A stretch of 64,000 nucleotides of DNA. Source: Roseovarius azorensis (lineage in GTDB: Bacteria > Pseudomonadota > Alphaproteobacteria > Rhodobacterales > Rhodobacteraceae). The notes beneath the pieces are model-generated. The model made no database searches. It was given only the letters and a program-made list of their open reading frames with translations, and was not told where the DNA came from. The stretch spans positions 207,214-271,213 of the forward strand of contig NZ_FOAG01000006.1 of assembly GCF_900109455.1 (NCBI RefSeq), given 5' to 3'. Shown piece after piece: positions 43,380-53,716 of this stretch; position 1 is the stretch's first letter; each line of letters opens with the position of its first letter. The position numbers were made by a program, and so were the translations under genes.

Positions 43380-44255
43380 TCAGTTGATCAGGCCCGCGTG
43401 ACGCAGGCCATCCTCGACCAGTGCGCGGGTCGGGTCGGTAAGGCCGGTGAGCGGCGAGCGCACCTCTTCGCTGCACAGCCCCAGCCGAGACATGGCGTAT
43501 TTGACGCCGACCACGCCCGGTTCGGCAAAGATCGCGCGGTGCAGCGGCATCAGGCGGTCCTGAAGGTCGAGCGCCGTGGCATAGTCGCCCGCCAGCGTCG
43601 CCTCCTGCACCTGCGCCACCAGTTTCGGCGCGACATTGGCGGTGACCGAGATCACGCCGACCCCGCCCTGCGCGTTGAAACCGTGAGCGGTCGCGTCCTC
43701 GCCGGAAATCTGGATGAAGTCCTTGCCGCAGGTGATCCGCTGCGCGCAGACCCGCGCGAGATCGCCGGTTGCGTCCTTGACCCCGATGATGCGCGGCAGT
43801 TGCGCCAGCCTGCCCATGGTTTCGGGCGTCATGTCCACCGCCGAGCGACCGGGAATGTTGTAGATGATGATCGGCAGATCGCAGGAGTCGTGCAGTGCGG
43901 TGAAATGTGCGATCAGCCCCGCCTGCGTCGGCTTGTTGTAATAGGGGGTCACCACGAGGGCGGCATCGGCGCCTACCTTGTGGGCGTGGCGCATGAAACG
44001 GATCGATTCGACCGTATTGTTCGAACCTGCGCCGGCGATCACCGGAATGCGCCCGGCGGCGGCGCGCACCACCTCTTCTACCACGGTTTCATGCTCTTCA
44101 TGCGACAGCGTCGGGCTTTCGCCGGTGGTACCGACCGGGACAAGGCCATGGCTGCCCTCGCCGATATGCCATTCCACGAGGGTCTTGAGCGTGTCGAGAT
44201 CCAGCGCGCCGTTCTTGAACGGCGTGACCAGGGCAGGAAAAGATCCTTTGAACAT
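43380..44255 (-). CDS. dapA: 4-hydroxy-tetrahydrodipicolinate synthase
   Basis: This 291-residue aldolase condenses pyruvate with aspartate semialdehyde, the first committed step to diaminopimelate and lysine. The GTTGESPTL loop (from residue 43), the catalytic Tyr in TPYYNKPTQ (about residue 133) and the Schiff-base Lys in GVKDATGD are all present, with the Arg that binds substrate carboxylate near FHMR-type positions not checked. It is divergent from the lytic transglycosylase, so two peptidoglycan-related genes share a 128-base promoter region. Confidence 0.94.
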   Translation of the reverse strand: MFKGSFPALVTPFKNGALDLDTLKTLVEWHIGEGSHGLVPVGTTGESPTLSHEEHETVVEEVVRAAAGRIPVIAGAGSNNTVESIRFMRHAHKVGADAALVVTPYYNKPTQAGLIAHFTALHDSCDLPIIIYNIPGRSAVDMTPETMGRLAQLPRIIGVKDATGDLARVCAQRITCGKDFIQISGEDATAHGFNAQGGVGVISVTANVAPKLVAQVQEATLAGDYATALDLQDRLMPLHRAIFAEPGVVGVKYAMSRLGLCSEEVRSPLTGLTDPTRALVEDGLRHAGLIN

Positions 44256-44383
44256 GACACGCTCCTTTCGTTTCCATTTGGCGGGCCTTGGGCGGTTCAT
44301 CGCGCAGGGGTCCGTGATCGTGAATGGACGCGGGCGCGCGGGCCGCATAGGCTGGCGCTGTCTATCCTTCGCAATGACGGGAA

Positions 44384-46336
44384 ATGCAAGAGATGTTGCG
44401 CGCGCTCACCCTGGTTCTGGGGATGATTTCACAGGTTTCCGCCGCATATGCGGCGGATGTGCCGCGGATCGCCCCGCGTCCCCTGGCAAGTGCCGTGGAG
44501 GCGATGCAGGGCGGTCGCTGGGAGATCGCCGCGCGCCTTGCGGCGCGCGAGGGTGCGGCGGCGGTCGATCTGATCGAATGGCATCGGCTGCGTGCCGGGC
44601 TGGGTACGCCCGCTGAGGTGCTGGCCTTTCTCGCGCGCAACGGGCACTGGCCGGGCCTGGATCGGTTGCGGTGGCAGTGCGAAGAGGTGATGGCGCGTGC
44701 CGATTTCGACGAAGTGCTTGCGTTCTACGATGGCTACCGGCCCCAGACCGGCACCGGCGCGCTCAGCCTCGCGCGGGCACTGATCGCTCGTGGGCGGCAG
44801 GGCGAGGCCGAGGCGGGCCTGGTTCTGGCGTGGCGCACGCTGGATCTGACGCGCGCCGAGCATGAAGGTTTCCTGCGCGAGCATGGCGCGCTGCTGGCTC
44901 CGCATCACGAGGCGCGGCTGGAGATGGCGCTCTGGCGCGGGCTGAACGATGTCGAGGACATGCTGCCGCTGGTCAGCGACAGCACCCGCGCCCTGGCGGA
45001 GTTGCGGGCGAAGGTCAAGCGTGAGGGCGGCGAGGGGTTGAGCACGGCACAGGCGCGTAATGCGGGCATCGCGCATGAGCTCTTTACCCGTCACCTGAGC
45101 AACGCGCCCGAGAAGGCGATCGAGGTTCTGCTGCGCCAGAGCCGGATCGAGGGAGGTCTGGGAGAGCCGGAGCGCTGGGCAAGCTGGCGGCGTGCGCTCG
45201 CCCGGCAGAAAATGCGCGAGGGTGATGCCATGCTGGCCTATGATATCGCCTCGGTGCATCAGTTGGTCGAGGGGTCGGACTACGCAGACCTGGAATGGCT
45301 GTCAGGATATGTGGCGCTGACCTACCTGAATGCGCCCGAACTGGCGCTGGATCATTTCCAGCGGCTTCGCGCCGCCGTCGGCACGCCGATTTCGCTGGGG
45401 CGGGCGGGATACTGGATCGGGCGCGCGCAGGAGGCGCTGGGGGATAGCGAGGCGGCGCAGGTGGCCTATGCCGAAGGGGCCGCGCATCAGACCAGCTTTT
45501 ACGGGTTGCTGGCGGCGGAAAAGGCGGGCTTGCCGCCCGACGACCGGCTGGGCGGGCAGGAGCGTTTCCCGCCCTGGCGTGACGCGGCCTTTGCGGCGAG
45601 CGATCTGCACGAGATCGGCACGCTGGCACTCAGGATGGGCGATGCGGGGCTGGCGCGCCAGTTTTTCATCAGGCTTTCAGAGTTGCAGGATCGTACCGGG
45701 CTGGGGCAGATGGGGCAGATGCTGGAGGAACTGGGCCAGCCGCATCTTCAGATCATGCTGGGCAAGGCGGCGGCAGAGCGCGGGATCGTGGTCGAGGGGC
45801 CGTATTATGCGCTACACCCGATGGCCGAAATGGAGCTGAGTGCTCCGATGGAGCTTGCCCTCGCGATTGCGCGGCGTGAGAGCGAGTTCAACTCCGTCGT
45901 GGTCAGCGGTGCGGGGGCGCAGGGGCTGATGCAGCTCATGCCCGGCACGGCGCGGGACATGGCGCGCGATCTTGGCTTGATGTATGTGCCCTCGGACGTG
46001 CTGAACGACTGGGTCTATAACGCGCGGCTCGGCTCGGCCTACCTGGCGCATCTGGGTGGGCGGTTCGGTGGCAACGTCGTGCTGGTGGCGGTAGGCTATA
46101 ACGCCGGTCCTGCGCGGGTGGCGCAATGGGTGCAGGAATACGGCGACCCGCGCGCGCGCGATGCGCATGGCATCGTCGACTGGATCGAGAACATCCCCTT
46201 TCGCGAGACCCGCAACTACGTGATGCGCGTGGCCGAAAGCCTGCCCGCCTATCGCGCGCGTCTGGGCAAGGAGCCGCTGCCCGGACCGTTTTCCGAGGAG
46301 CTGAGCGGCAGCAGCGTTGCTCCGGTCGGAGAGTAG
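44384..46336 (+). CDS. Soluble lytic murein transglycosylase (SLT type)
   Basis: The 650-residue periplasmic enzyme cleaves the glycan strands of peptidoglycan with 1,6-anhydro end formation. It has a signal peptide (to about residue 24, AYAAD), a long alpha-helical superhelix (about residues 30-470) and a C-terminal SLT domain. The catalytic Glu lies in [10 protein letters not shown], followed by [13 protein letters not shown] and [13 protein letters not shown]. This is the Slt70/MltC-like architecture. Its start is 128 bases from dapA on the other strand. Confidence 0.92.
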   Translation: MQEMLRALTLVLGMISQVSAAYAADVPRIAPRPLASAVEAMQGGRWEIAARLAAREGAAAVDLIEWHRLRAGLGTPAEVLAFLARNGHWPGLDRLRWQCEEVMARADFDEVLAFYDGYRPQTGTGALSLARALIARGRQGEAEAGLVLAWRTLDLTRAEHEGFLREHGALLAPHHEARLEMALWRGLNDVEDMLPLVSDSTRALAELRAKVKREGGEGLSTAQARNAGIAHELFTRHLSNAPEKAIEVLLRQSRIEGGLGEPERWASWRRALARQKMREGDAMLAYDIASVHQLVEGSDYADLEWLSGYVALTYLNAPELALDHFQRLRAAVGTPISLGRAGYWIGRAQEALGDSEAAQVAYAEGAAHQTSFYGLLAAEKAGLPPDDRLGGQERFPPWRDAAFAASDLHEIGTLALRMGDAGLARQFFIRLSELQDRTGLGQMGQMLEELGQPHLQIMLGKAAAERGIVVEGPYYALHPMAEMELSAPMELALAIARRESEFNSVVVSGAGAQGLMQLMPGTARDMARDLGLMYVPSDVLNDWVYNARLGSAYLAHLGGRFGGNVVLVAVGYNAGPARVAQWVQEYGDPRARDAHGIVDWIENIPFRETRNYVMRVAESLPAYRARLGKEPLPGPFSEELSGSSVAPVGE

Positions 46337-46369
46337 TCGCGCACCGGGTGACGTTCTGATGTCGGTCGG

Positions 46370-46390
46370 GGCTCGGCGGTCAGCCGAGCC
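46370..46390. terminator. Hairpin at the convergent end of slt and the EamA gene
   Basis: GGCTCGGC and GCCGAGCC form a perfect eight-base stem with a five-base loop that includes the stop codon of the minus-strand EamA gene. It may serve both convergent transcripts. Confidence 0.5.
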
Positions 46391-47246
46391 GCCGCTGCCG
46401 CCAGAGGGTGAACAGCCCCGCCCCCACGATCAGCGCGCCGCCAAGCGCCACGTTGAGGCGTATGGTCTCGGAAAAGACGAGAATGCCGATGGTGCTGGCG
46501 AAGAGCAGTTGCAGGTAGGCAAAGGGCTGCACTGCGCTGGCCTCGGCCACCTCGTAGCATTTGATGAGCGTATAATGCCCCGCCGCCCCGGTGATGCAGA
46601 GCGCGCCCATCCAGATCCAGTCGGAGCCTGTCATCGGCTCCCAGAACCACATGCCGACAGCGGTCATGGCAACAGAACCCACAGTGCCGGTCCAGAAAAA
46701 GCTGGTGGCGGCGCTGTCGCGACGTGCCACGTAGCGCGTCAGCAGGCCATAGAGCGCGAACATCAGCGCGGCGATGAAGGGAACCACCGCCGCGGGTTTG
46801 AAAACGCCAAAGCCCGGTTCCAGAATGATGATGACGCCGACAAAGCCCACGCCGATGGCCGTCCATCGGCGCCAGCCGACATTCTCACCCAGAACCGGCC
46901 CCGAGAGGGCCGCAACGAGCAGCGGATAGCAGGCAAAGACCGCGTGGCTCTCGACCAGCCCTAACAGGGTGAAGCCGAAGATCATCACGCAGATTTCCGT
47001 CACCAGCAACAATGCGCGAAACCCCTGCATCAGCGGCTGGCTGGTAGTGGCGGCGGCGCGCAATCCACCGGCCTTGCGCGCGGCGATGGTGATCACGAAG
47101 GCGGCAAAGAACCAGTAGCGGATCATCACCACCATGAGCACGTTGTACTCGGCCGCCAGATGGCGCGAGAGACCGTCCTGCACCGCAAAGATGAAGGTGG
47201 TGAGCACCATGAGCCAGATGCCTAGACGGGTGTTCTGCGTGGTCAT
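46380..47246 (-). CDS. EamA/DMT-family transporter
   Basis: The 288-residue protein has ten predicted transmembrane segments arranged as two EamA repeats (GIWLMVLTTFIFAVQDGLSR and the second beginning near PAAVVPFIAALMFALYGLL). These proteins export metabolites or amino acids; the S-adenosylmethionine or threonine exporter types look alike, so the substrate is open. It begins four bases within the end of the mnmD gene (ATGA overlap), so both are probably on one transcript. Confidence 0.88.
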   Translation of the reverse strand: MTTQNTRLGIWLMVLTTFIFAVQDGLSRHLAAEYNVLMVVMIRYWFFAAFVITIAARKAGGLRAAATTSQPLMQGFRALLLVTEICVMIFGFTLLGLVESHAVFACYPLLVAALSGPVLGENVGWRRWTAIGVGFVGVIIILEPGFGVFKPAAVVPFIAALMFALYGLLTRYVARRDSAATSFFWTGTVGSVAMTAVGMWFWEPMTGSDWIWMGALCITGAAGHYTLIKCYEVAEASAVQPFAYLQLLFASTIGILVFSETIRLNVALGGALIVGAGLFTLWRQRRLG

Positions 47247-47920
47247 GCCCTGCCCTTTGCCGCGACGGTCATGTGCCGTTTGCGGCCATATCCCGGCAGA
47301 CGGGTAACAGAAAATCCCGCCGCCTCAAGCCCCCGCCGCACGAAGCCGGCGGCGGTATAGGTGGCCGCAGTGCCAGTGTCGGTGGTATGGGCGGCAACCG
47401 CTGCCATCAGGTCGGGTTGCCAGAGTTCGGGATTTTTCGCCGGGGAAAACCCGTCGAGAAACCATGCGTCCGCCTTGCCTTTCCAACGGTTTAGGGTCTG
47501 GCGCGCGTCGCCGTCGATCAGGGTGAAATGCAGGTCCGGCAGGGCGATCCGCTGCGCCTGTCCCTGCCAATGGGGGGCAAGCTCTGCGGCGATCCCGGCA
47601 AGTTCCGCAAAGCGGCTTTGCGCGCGGCGCATGTCTTGCGGCGTCATCGGGTAGGCCTCGAAGCTGGTGTAATGCAGCACGCCGGGGATGCCCGCCGCCC
47701 GCCATGCGGCAAGACTGGCCAGAAGGTTCAGCCCGGTGCCAAAACCAAGCTCGGCGATGTGAAACCCGTCCACGAAGCGCGCGGGCAGGTCATTGCCTGC
47801 GAGAAACACATGCCGTGTCTCGGCCAGGCCGTTTTCGAGGCTGAAATAGGGATCGTCAAAACGCACCGAGACGGGAATATCGCCGTCGCGCCAGAAGAGT
47901 TCTGCCTGCTGGCCCTGCAT
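47243..47920 (-). CDS. mnmD: tRNA 5-methylaminomethyl-2-thiouridine methyltransferase (MnmD)
   Basis: The 225-residue SAM-dependent enzyme corresponds to the N-terminal half of E. coli MnmC and makes the final methylation of mnm5s2U at the tRNA wobble position. The SAM site is seen as IAELGFGTGLNLL, and the active-site strand as AWFLDGFSPAKNPELW, both hallmarks of MnmC/MnmD. The ATG at 47920 gives MQGQQAELFW. Farther upstream starts would overlap the divergent flavoprotein promoter. The flavin-dependent half of MnmC is not fused; a candidate is the neighbouring gene. Confidence 0.88.
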   Translation of the reverse strand: MQGQQAELFWRDGDIPVSVRFDDPYFSLENGLAETRHVFLAGNDLPARFVDGFHIAELGFGTGLNLLASLAAWRAAGIPGVLHYTSFEAYPMTPQDMRRAQSRFAELAGIAAELAPHWQGQAQRIALPDLHFTLIDGDARQTLNRWKGKADAWFLDGFSPAKNPELWQPDLMAAVAAHTTDTGTAATYTAAGFVRRGLEAAGFSVTRLPGYGRKRHMTVAAKGRA

Positions 47921-47982
47921 GCCGCGATCCTCTAAGACGGGGTGGATGCGCGCGACCATGGCGCGGAGGCAGGGGATTGGCA

Positions 47983-49011
47983 ATGGCCGATATCACGGTG
48001 ATGGGCGCGGGGATTTTCGGCCTGTCGGTTGCGTGGTCCTGCGTGCAGAGGGGCGCGCGGGTGCGGGTGATTGATCCGTTTGGCCCCGGTGCCGGGGCGT
48101 CGGGGGGCGTTGTCGGCGCGCTTGCCCCGCATGTGCCGGAAAACTGGAACGACAAGAAGGCGTTTCAGTTTGAAAGCCTCGTGATGGCAGGGGCGTTCTG
48201 GGGCGGGGTGGCGGAGGCGGCGGACCTCTCGCCAGGTTATGCGCGGCTGGGGCGGGTGCAGCCGATCATGGACGAGGCGGGACTGACCCTGGCGCGGCGG
48301 CGCGAGCAAAGTGCGCGGGATCTGTGGCTGGGCAAGGCCGCGTGGCGCGTCGAGCGGGCAGAGGGCGAGTGGATGCCGGTCAGCGCCACCGGGTATGTGA
48401 TCCGCGACACGCTGAGCGCGCGGCTGCATCCGCGCCGCGCCTGCGCGGCGCTGGTGGCGGCGCTGCGGGCCAGAGGGGCCGAGGTGCTGCACGAGGGCGC
48501 GGCGTCGGGTCAGGTGATCCGGGCCACGGGCGTTGCCGGGCTGGAGGAACTGAACGCGGCTTTCGGGCGGCTGGTCGGTAACGGGGTCAAGGGGCAGGGT
48601 GCGGTGCTGGCGTATGATGCGCGTGATCTGCCGCAGATCTTTGCGGATGGCGTGCATGTCGTGCCGCATGAGGATGGCACGGTGGCCGTGGGATCGACCA
48701 GCGAACGTGATTATGACGAACCCGCCAGCACCGATGCGCAGCTTGACGAGGTCATCGCGCGGGCGGTTGCCGCTGTGCCTGTGCTGGATGGGGCCAGGGT
48801 GCTGGAGCGGTGGGCGGGGCTGCGCCCGCGCGCACGGTCGCGCGCACCGATGCTGGGCCCGCACCCCCTGCGCCGGGGCGAATTCATCGCCAATGGCGGT
48901 TTCAAGATCGGGTTCGGCATGGCCCCCGGCATAGGGCAGGTGATGGCCGACCTGGTTCTGGAGGGGGTGGATCATATCCCCGAGGGTTTTCGGCCAGAGG
49001 CGTCTTTGTAA
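47983..49011 (+). CDS. FAD-dependent oxidoreductase, probable MnmC oxidase half
   Basis: The 342-residue DAO-family flavoprotein starts with the FAD-binding ITVMGAGIFGLSVAW and ends with the FAD-contact NGGFKIGFGMAPGIG. DAO enzymes oxidise amine bonds, and its position head to head with mnmD suggests it carries out the cmnm5U-to-nm5U step done by the C-terminal half of MnmC; that assignment is inferred. Glycine or D-amino-acid oxidase activity is the alternative. The ATG at 47983 has an AGGGG ribosome site. The stop is four bases from that of convergent matB. Confidence 0.75.
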   Translation: MADITVMGAGIFGLSVAWSCVQRGARVRVIDPFGPGAGASGGVVGALAPHVPENWNDKKAFQFESLVMAGAFWGGVAEAADLSPGYARLGRVQPIMDEAGLTLARRREQSARDLWLGKAAWRVERAEGEWMPVSATGYVIRDTLSARLHPRRACAALVAALRARGAEVLHEGAASGQVIRATGVAGLEELNAAFGRLVGNGVKGQGAVLAYDARDLPQIFADGVHVVPHEDGTVAVGSTSERDYDEPASTDAQLDEVIARAVAAVPVLDGARVLERWAGLRPRARSRAPMLGPHPLRRGEFIANGGFKIGFGMAPGIGQVMADLVLEGVDHIPEGFRPEASL

Positions 49012-49015
49012 GGGA

Positions 49016-50533
49016 TCACGATGATGTAAAGAGACCGGCATAGTCGGCGCGCAGGATGTTTTTCTGCACCTTGCCCATGGTATTGCGCGGCAACTCGTCC
49101 AGAACGATCAGCCTGCGCGGATGCTTGAACCGGGCGAGCGATTGCGCGACCGTCCCCGCGATGGCGTCGAGATCAAGCGTGGCCCCCCTCTGCGCCACCA
49201 GAAAGCCCACCACCGTCTCGCCGAAATCGGGATGCGGCACGCCCACTACCGCGCTTTCCAGCACGCCGGGCTGTTCGTCGAGCAGCAACTCGATCTCCTT
49301 TGGGTAGATGTTGTAGCCGCCCGAGATGATCAGATCCTTGTTGCGACCGACGATCTGCACGTAGCCCTGATCGTCGATCATTCCCAGATCGCCGGTGATG
49401 AAAAAGCCGTTCTCGCGCAGCTCTTCCGCCGTTTTCTCGGGCATGTTCCAATAGCCCTTGAACACATTGGGTCCGCGCACCTCGATCAGGCCGATCTCGC
49501 CCTGCGGCAGCTCCGCACCGGTCTGCGGGTCGGTGATCTTGAGTTCCACCCCCGGCAGGGGAAAGCCCACCGTGCCCGCGCGCCGCGCGCCGTCATAGGG
49601 GTTCGAGGTGTTCATGTTGGTTTCGGTCATGCCATAGCGTTCAAGGATGCGATGGCCGGTCCGTTCCTCGAACGCCACATGGGTTTCCGCCAGCAGAGGT
49701 GCCGACCCGGACACGAAGAGGCGCATATGCGCCACGAGATCGCGGGTGAAACGCGGATCGTCCAGAAGGCGGGTGTAGAATGTGGGCACTCCCATCATCG
49801 AGGTGGCGCGCGGCAGGTTGTCGATCATCTGGTCGAGGTCGAATTTCGGCAGGAATATCATCGACCCGCCCGCCAGAAGGATGATGTTGGTCGCCACAAA
49901 GAGGCCGTGCGTGTGAAAGATCGGCAGCGCGTGCAGCAGGACATCTTTGGCCGTGAAGCGCCAGCAATCCACCAGCACCTCGGCATTGGACAGCAGGTTG
50001 GTCTGCGTCAGCATTGCCCCCTTGGAACGTCCCGTCGTGCCTGAGGTATAGAGGAATGCCGCCAGATCATTGGCACCGCGCGGGGTGGTCTCGAACGTCT
50101 CGGGCTGGCCCTTGGCCGCCTCTGGCAGGGTGCCGGTGCCATCGGCATCGAGCGTCATCAGCCGCGCCCCGGCCTGATCGGCCACGACCTTCAGCGCATC
50201 CGCCCGCCGGCTGTCGCACAGGAGCAGCCGTGCGCCGCTGTCGGTCACGAAATAGGCCAGTTCATCGGCAGTGTAGCCGGTGTTGAGTGGGAGGAAAACG
50301 ATCCCCGCCTGCACGCAGGCCGCATAGACCGCGAGCGCTTGCGGAGATTTCTCGACCTGCGCCGCCAGCCGGTCACCGGGTGCGAGGTCCGCGTTGCGCA
50401 GCGCGTGGGCAAACCGTGCGGTCAGGCGCAGAAAGGCATCGTAGCTGACCGCCGATCCATCGGCGAGATGCAGGAACGGCGCGCTCTGCCCGGCATGGCG
50501 ACCGAACAGCGTGTCATAGAGGGGATTGGCCAT
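49016..50533 (-). CDS. matB: Malonyl-CoA synthetase
   Basis: This 505-residue acyl-CoA synthetase of the ANL superfamily activates malonate to malonyl-CoA using ATP. The AMP-binding motif LYTSGTTGRSKGAML is near residue 158, then GVPTFYTRLL, the YGMTETNM adenine motif, the TGDLGMID hinge region and the catalytic Lys in TMGKVQKN near the C terminus. These match MatB. It is the last gene of the malonate operon, 12 bases after the decarboxylase stop. Confidence 0.93.
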   Translation of the reverse strand: MANPLYDTLFGRHAGQSAPFLHLADGSAVSYDAFLRLTARFAHALRNADLAPGDRLAAQVEKSPQALAVYAACVQAGIVFLPLNTGYTADELAYFVTDSGARLLLCDSRRADALKVVADQAGARLMTLDADGTGTLPEAAKGQPETFETTPRGANDLAAFLYTSGTTGRSKGAMLTQTNLLSNAEVLVDCWRFTAKDVLLHALPIFHTHGLFVATNIILLAGGSMIFLPKFDLDQMIDNLPRATSMMGVPTFYTRLLDDPRFTRDLVAHMRLFVSGSAPLLAETHVAFEERTGHRILERYGMTETNMNTSNPYDGARRAGTVGFPLPGVELKITDPQTGAELPQGEIGLIEVRGPNVFKGYWNMPEKTAEELRENGFFITGDLGMIDDQGYVQIVGRNKDLIISGGYNIYPKEIELLLDEQPGVLESAVVGVPHPDFGETVVGFLVAQRGATLDLDAIAGTVAQSLARFKHPRRLIVLDELPRNTMGKVQKNILRADYAGLFTSS

Positions 50534-50545
50534 GCGTCTTGTCCT

Positions 50546-51787
50546 TCAGTCCGTCTTTTTCCCGGCGGCGGCCAGCGTCGTCACCTCTGCCGAGGCGGCA
50601 ATCGCGCCCGCCCCCGCGAACCGCTCGTGGTTCTGCGAGATCTGCGCCCGGTCGTAAAGGTAATTCACCATCACGCCGCCCGATTGCCTTTGTCCGTTGG
50701 GGGACAGATCGGCATCGGCGTGAATGGCATGCACGGACGCCCCGTTGCCCAGATGGAACCGCGCCACCGGATCATAGGGTCCGCCATCCTCGCGCCTGGC
50801 GTTAAGCAGATAGCGCGCAGTGATCGCGCGCCGCGCCTCCGCCTCGTCGGGCAGCGGCGTGCCGGTCTCGTCCAGCCAGCGGGTCAGCCCTGGGATTGGC
50901 GAGAGCGTGACAAATGTTCCGAGATTGGGCAATTCCTGCGAGAGATCCGCCACCACCTGCTTGATCAGCGAGTTGCCGAATGAAATCCCGGCCAGTCCCG
51001 CCTGACAGTTCGAGATCGAATAGAACACCGCCGTGTCCGCCTGATCCGCCGGGATCGCCTCGCGGTCCTCGGACAGCACGTCATGGATCGCGCCGGGTAT
51101 CCCGCGGCTCAGCGCCACTTCGACAAAGATAAGCGGCTCGTCCGGCATCGCCGGGTGAAAGAACCCGAAACAGCGCCGGTCCTTTGGCGCCAGACGGCGG
51201 CGCAGATCATCCCAGCTGTCGATCGCATGCACCGCCTCGTAGGCGATGATCTTTTCCAGGATATCGGCGGGCGAGGACCAGTTGATCGGCCGCAGCACCA
51301 GAAAGCCGCGATTGAACCACGAGGCAAAGAGATGCTTGAGATCCAGATCGACCACCGCCAGAGCCGGATTGTCCCGCGCCAGCCGCAAGAGATCGGCGCG
51401 CATCGCCACCAGTTGCGCGGTCGCCCCCGGCACCTGATTGAGCCTGCGCGCCAGTTCCTGACGCGGCGGTTCCGCGGCTGCCATGAAAGCGCGGTAGCTG
51501 CCCCGGTCGGGGGCCGTCTCAAAAGCGTCCAATGCGTTGCGCACCGTTTCCGGGTCGACACCAAGATCGTTCGTCAGAAACCCGAAGAACGCCAGTTTGC
51601 CCGCGTCCTCCATGCCGGCGTAGCGATCCAGGATCAGTCGCGAGAGCGCCATGCCCGAGACCTCGCCGGAACTGCCCAGGAGATCGCGGGCCAGATCCTC
51701 GATGCTGCGATTCTGCCGGTCAGGTTCGGACGCGCCGCGATAGCGCCGCTCGAAGATCGTCGTCAGCAGATCGGCCAGAACGCTCAT
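50546..51787 (-). CDS. matA: Malonyl-CoA decarboxylase
   Basis: The 413-residue MCD-family enzyme releases CO2 from malonyl-CoA to give acetyl-CoA. It shows the family blocks LFASWFNRGFLVLRPINWSSPA (centre), FHPAMPDEPLIFVEVAL and FYSISNCQAGLAGISFGN, and the C-terminal helical tail. The GNAT-like catalytic domain occupies the second half. The start overlaps the TRAP large-permease stop by four bases (ATGA), so uptake and metabolism are coupled. Confidence 0.93.
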   Translation of the reverse strand: MSVLADLLTTIFERRYRGASEPDRQNRSIEDLARDLLGSSGEVSGMALSRLILDRYAGMEDAGKLAFFGFLTNDLGVDPETVRNALDAFETAPDRGSYRAFMAAAEPPRQELARRLNQVPGATAQLVAMRADLLRLARDNPALAVVDLDLKHLFASWFNRGFLVLRPINWSSPADILEKIIAYEAVHAIDSWDDLRRRLAPKDRRCFGFFHPAMPDEPLIFVEVALSRGIPGAIHDVLSEDREAIPADQADTAVFYSISNCQAGLAGISFGNSLIKQVVADLSQELPNLGTFVTLSPIPGLTRWLDETGTPLPDEAEARRAITARYLLNARREDGGPYDPVARFHLGNGASVHAIHADADLSPNGQRQSGGVMVNYLYDRAQISQNHERFAGAGAIAASAEVTTLAAAGKKTD

Positions 51788-53100
51788 TGCGTCACTCCCA
51801 TGACCACATCGGGCAGCCATGTTGCAAGCCCCGGAAAGAAGCACAGCAGAACGATGGCGAGGATCATGCAGCCGACATAAGGCAACGAGCCATAGAGGAT
51901 CGTCTTGAGCTTAATATCCGGCGCGATGCCGTTGATGACATAGAGGTTGAGGCCCACGGGCGGCGAAATCAGGCCGATTTCCATGTTGATCGTCAGAACC
52001 ACGGCAAACCAGATCGGATCGAAGCCAGCCGTGATGATGATCGGCAGAAGGATCGGCGCCGCCATCAGGATCACCGCCACCGGCGGCAGGAAAAAGCCCG
52101 CGATCAACAGAAAGACATTGACTGCCCCCATCAGCACCCAGCGGTTCACCTCCAGTGTGCCGATCCATTGGGCAATCGACTGGGTGATGAACAGCGACGA
52201 CAGCATGTAGGAAAACACCCCCGCCGCGGCGATGATGAAGAGGATCATCACGCTTTCGCGCGTCGAATCGCGCAGGACGACCCACAGCGCGCGGGGCGAC
52301 CAGAGGCTGTAGATGATCATGGCGATCAGCAGGCAGAGCAGCGCGCCGACAGCGGCGGTTTCCGACGGTGTGGCGATGCCGCCATACATGGCATAGAGCA
52401 CGCCCAGAATGATCGCCAGAAACGGCAGCACGCGCGGCAGGATCTCGAGCCGCTCGGTCCACGAATAGCTGCGCCCGCCCAGAAGGTTCACGTCGCCCGA
52501 GCGCCAGGTGGAATAGAGCGACCATATCATGAAGAGGCCGACCAGCATCAGGCCCGGAATGACCCCGGCGAGAAACAGCCGGCCAATCGAGGTTTCCGTG
52601 GCGATGCCGTAAACGATCATCGTGACCGATGGCGGGATGAGGATGCCCAGCGTGCCACCGGCGGCGATGGAGCCGGCCGCGACCGCATCCGGATAGCCGC
52701 GCTTGCGCATCTCGGGAATGCCCATTTTGCCGATGGCGGCGCAGGTGGCGGGCGACGACCCGGACATCGCCGAAAACAGCGCGCAGGCCCCGAGGTTGGA
52801 GATCACGAGGCCGCCCGGCACGCGCGTCAGCCAGCGTTCCAGCGCCTCGTAGAGATCAGCCCCGGCGCGGGTCGAGGCGATGGAGGCCCCCATGATGATG
52901 AACATCGGGATCGACAGCAGCGCGAAATTGTTGAGTTTGCCAAAGAAGATCTCGGGCATCAGTTCCAGCGAGCGCACCCCGTCAAAGACGATCAGGAACC
53001 CGCCCGAGACAATCAGCAGGCCGAGCGCCACCGAGACGCCGGAGAACAGCACCACAATCGTTGCAATCGCCACGATCAGGCCAAGCAGAAGCGGGTCCAT
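51784..53100 (-). CDS. matM: TRAP transporter large permease, malonate (MatM/DctM)
   Basis: The 438-residue 12-span membrane protein is the sodium-coupled translocation subunit of a TRAP importer. The DctM features include FGKLNNFALLSIPMFIIMG, MSGSSPATCAAIG and GTLGILIPPSV. It lies between the small permease (one-base overlap) and matA (four-base overlap). Malonate as substrate is inferred from the adjacent matAB and the regulator. Confidence 0.92.
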   Translation of the reverse strand: MDPLLLGLIVAIATIVVLFSGVSVALGLLIVSGGFLIVFDGVRSLELMPEIFFGKLNNFALLSIPMFIIMGASIASTRAGADLYEALERWLTRVPGGLVISNLGACALFSAMSGSSPATCAAIGKMGIPEMRKRGYPDAVAAGSIAAGGTLGILIPPSVTMIVYGIATETSIGRLFLAGVIPGLMLVGLFMIWSLYSTWRSGDVNLLGGRSYSWTERLEILPRVLPFLAIILGVLYAMYGGIATPSETAAVGALLCLLIAMIIYSLWSPRALWVVLRDSTRESVMILFIIAAAGVFSYMLSSLFITQSIAQWIGTLEVNRWVLMGAVNVFLLIAGFFLPPVAVILMAAPILLPIIITAGFDPIWFAVVLTINMEIGLISPPVGLNLYVINGIAPDIKLKTILYGSLPYVGCMILAIVLLCFFPGLATWLPDVVMGVTQ

Positions 53101-53648
53101 CAGGCGTCCTCCAGTCCAAAGGGCGTGTCGATATTCAGCACCACCGCCACCAGATCGGCGATGAGTTGCAACAGAAACAGGCCAAGCCCGATCGGCAGCG
53201 CGAGGTAGGGTATCCACAGCCTGACCGCCCAGACCGTGTCGGATGTCCAGCCGCGCGCCCAGGCGATGTGCCAGAATTCATAGCCATACCACAGCATGAC
53301 CGCGACAATTGCGATGGAGAGCGTCAGCGTGAGCACGGCCAGCCCCTTGCGCGCGCGTCCGGGCAGGGCGAGCGGGATCAGATCCACATTCACATGCCCG
53401 CGCAGCCGCTGCACATAGGGCAGGCCCAGCAGCGTGGCGGCGATCATCAGGTAGATCACCACCTCTGTCTGCCAGACGGTTGTGCCATTGAGGACAAAGC
53501 GCACCCAGATCATCTGACAGGTGATGATGACAGAGGCGACGATCATCCCGGCGGCGACCCAGCCCGCAAAGGTCGAGAGCGCCGCAACAGCGCGCAGAAA
53601 CGGATTTTGTCCAGTGCGCGCAACCGTACCCGATACATGGCCAGCCAT
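53100..53648 (-). CDS. matQ: TRAP transporter small permease, malonate (MatQ/DctQ)
   Basis: The 182-residue protein has four predicted membrane segments and the DctQ family pattern around MIWVRFVLNGTTVWQTEV. It tethers the TRAP large subunit in the membrane. Its TGA overlaps the matM ATG by one base. A stem-loop separates it from matP. Confidence 0.9.
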   Translation of the reverse strand: MAGHVSGTVARTGQNPFLRAVAALSTFAGWVAAGMIVASVIITCQMIWVRFVLNGTTVWQTEVVIYLMIAATLLGLPYVQRLRGHVNVDLIPLALPGRARKGLAVLTLTLSIAIVAVMLWYGYEFWHIAWARGWTSDTVWAVRLWIPYLALPIGLGLFLLQLIADLVAVVLNIDTPFGLEDA

Positions 53649-53682
53649 GGTCAGTCCTCGCGTAAATAAAAGGTGTCAGGAA

Positions 53683-53709
53683 GGGCCGCCGCGCCTTGCC
53701 CGGCGGCCC
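53683..53709 (-). other. mRNA stem-loop between matP and matQ
   Basis: GGGCCGCC and GGCGGCCC form a perfect eight-base stem with an 11-base loop just after the matP stop, without a T run. It is the same layout as the tauA-tauB hairpin and may favour higher binding-protein expression. Confidence 0.6.
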
Positions 53710-53716
53710 GGTGCGA

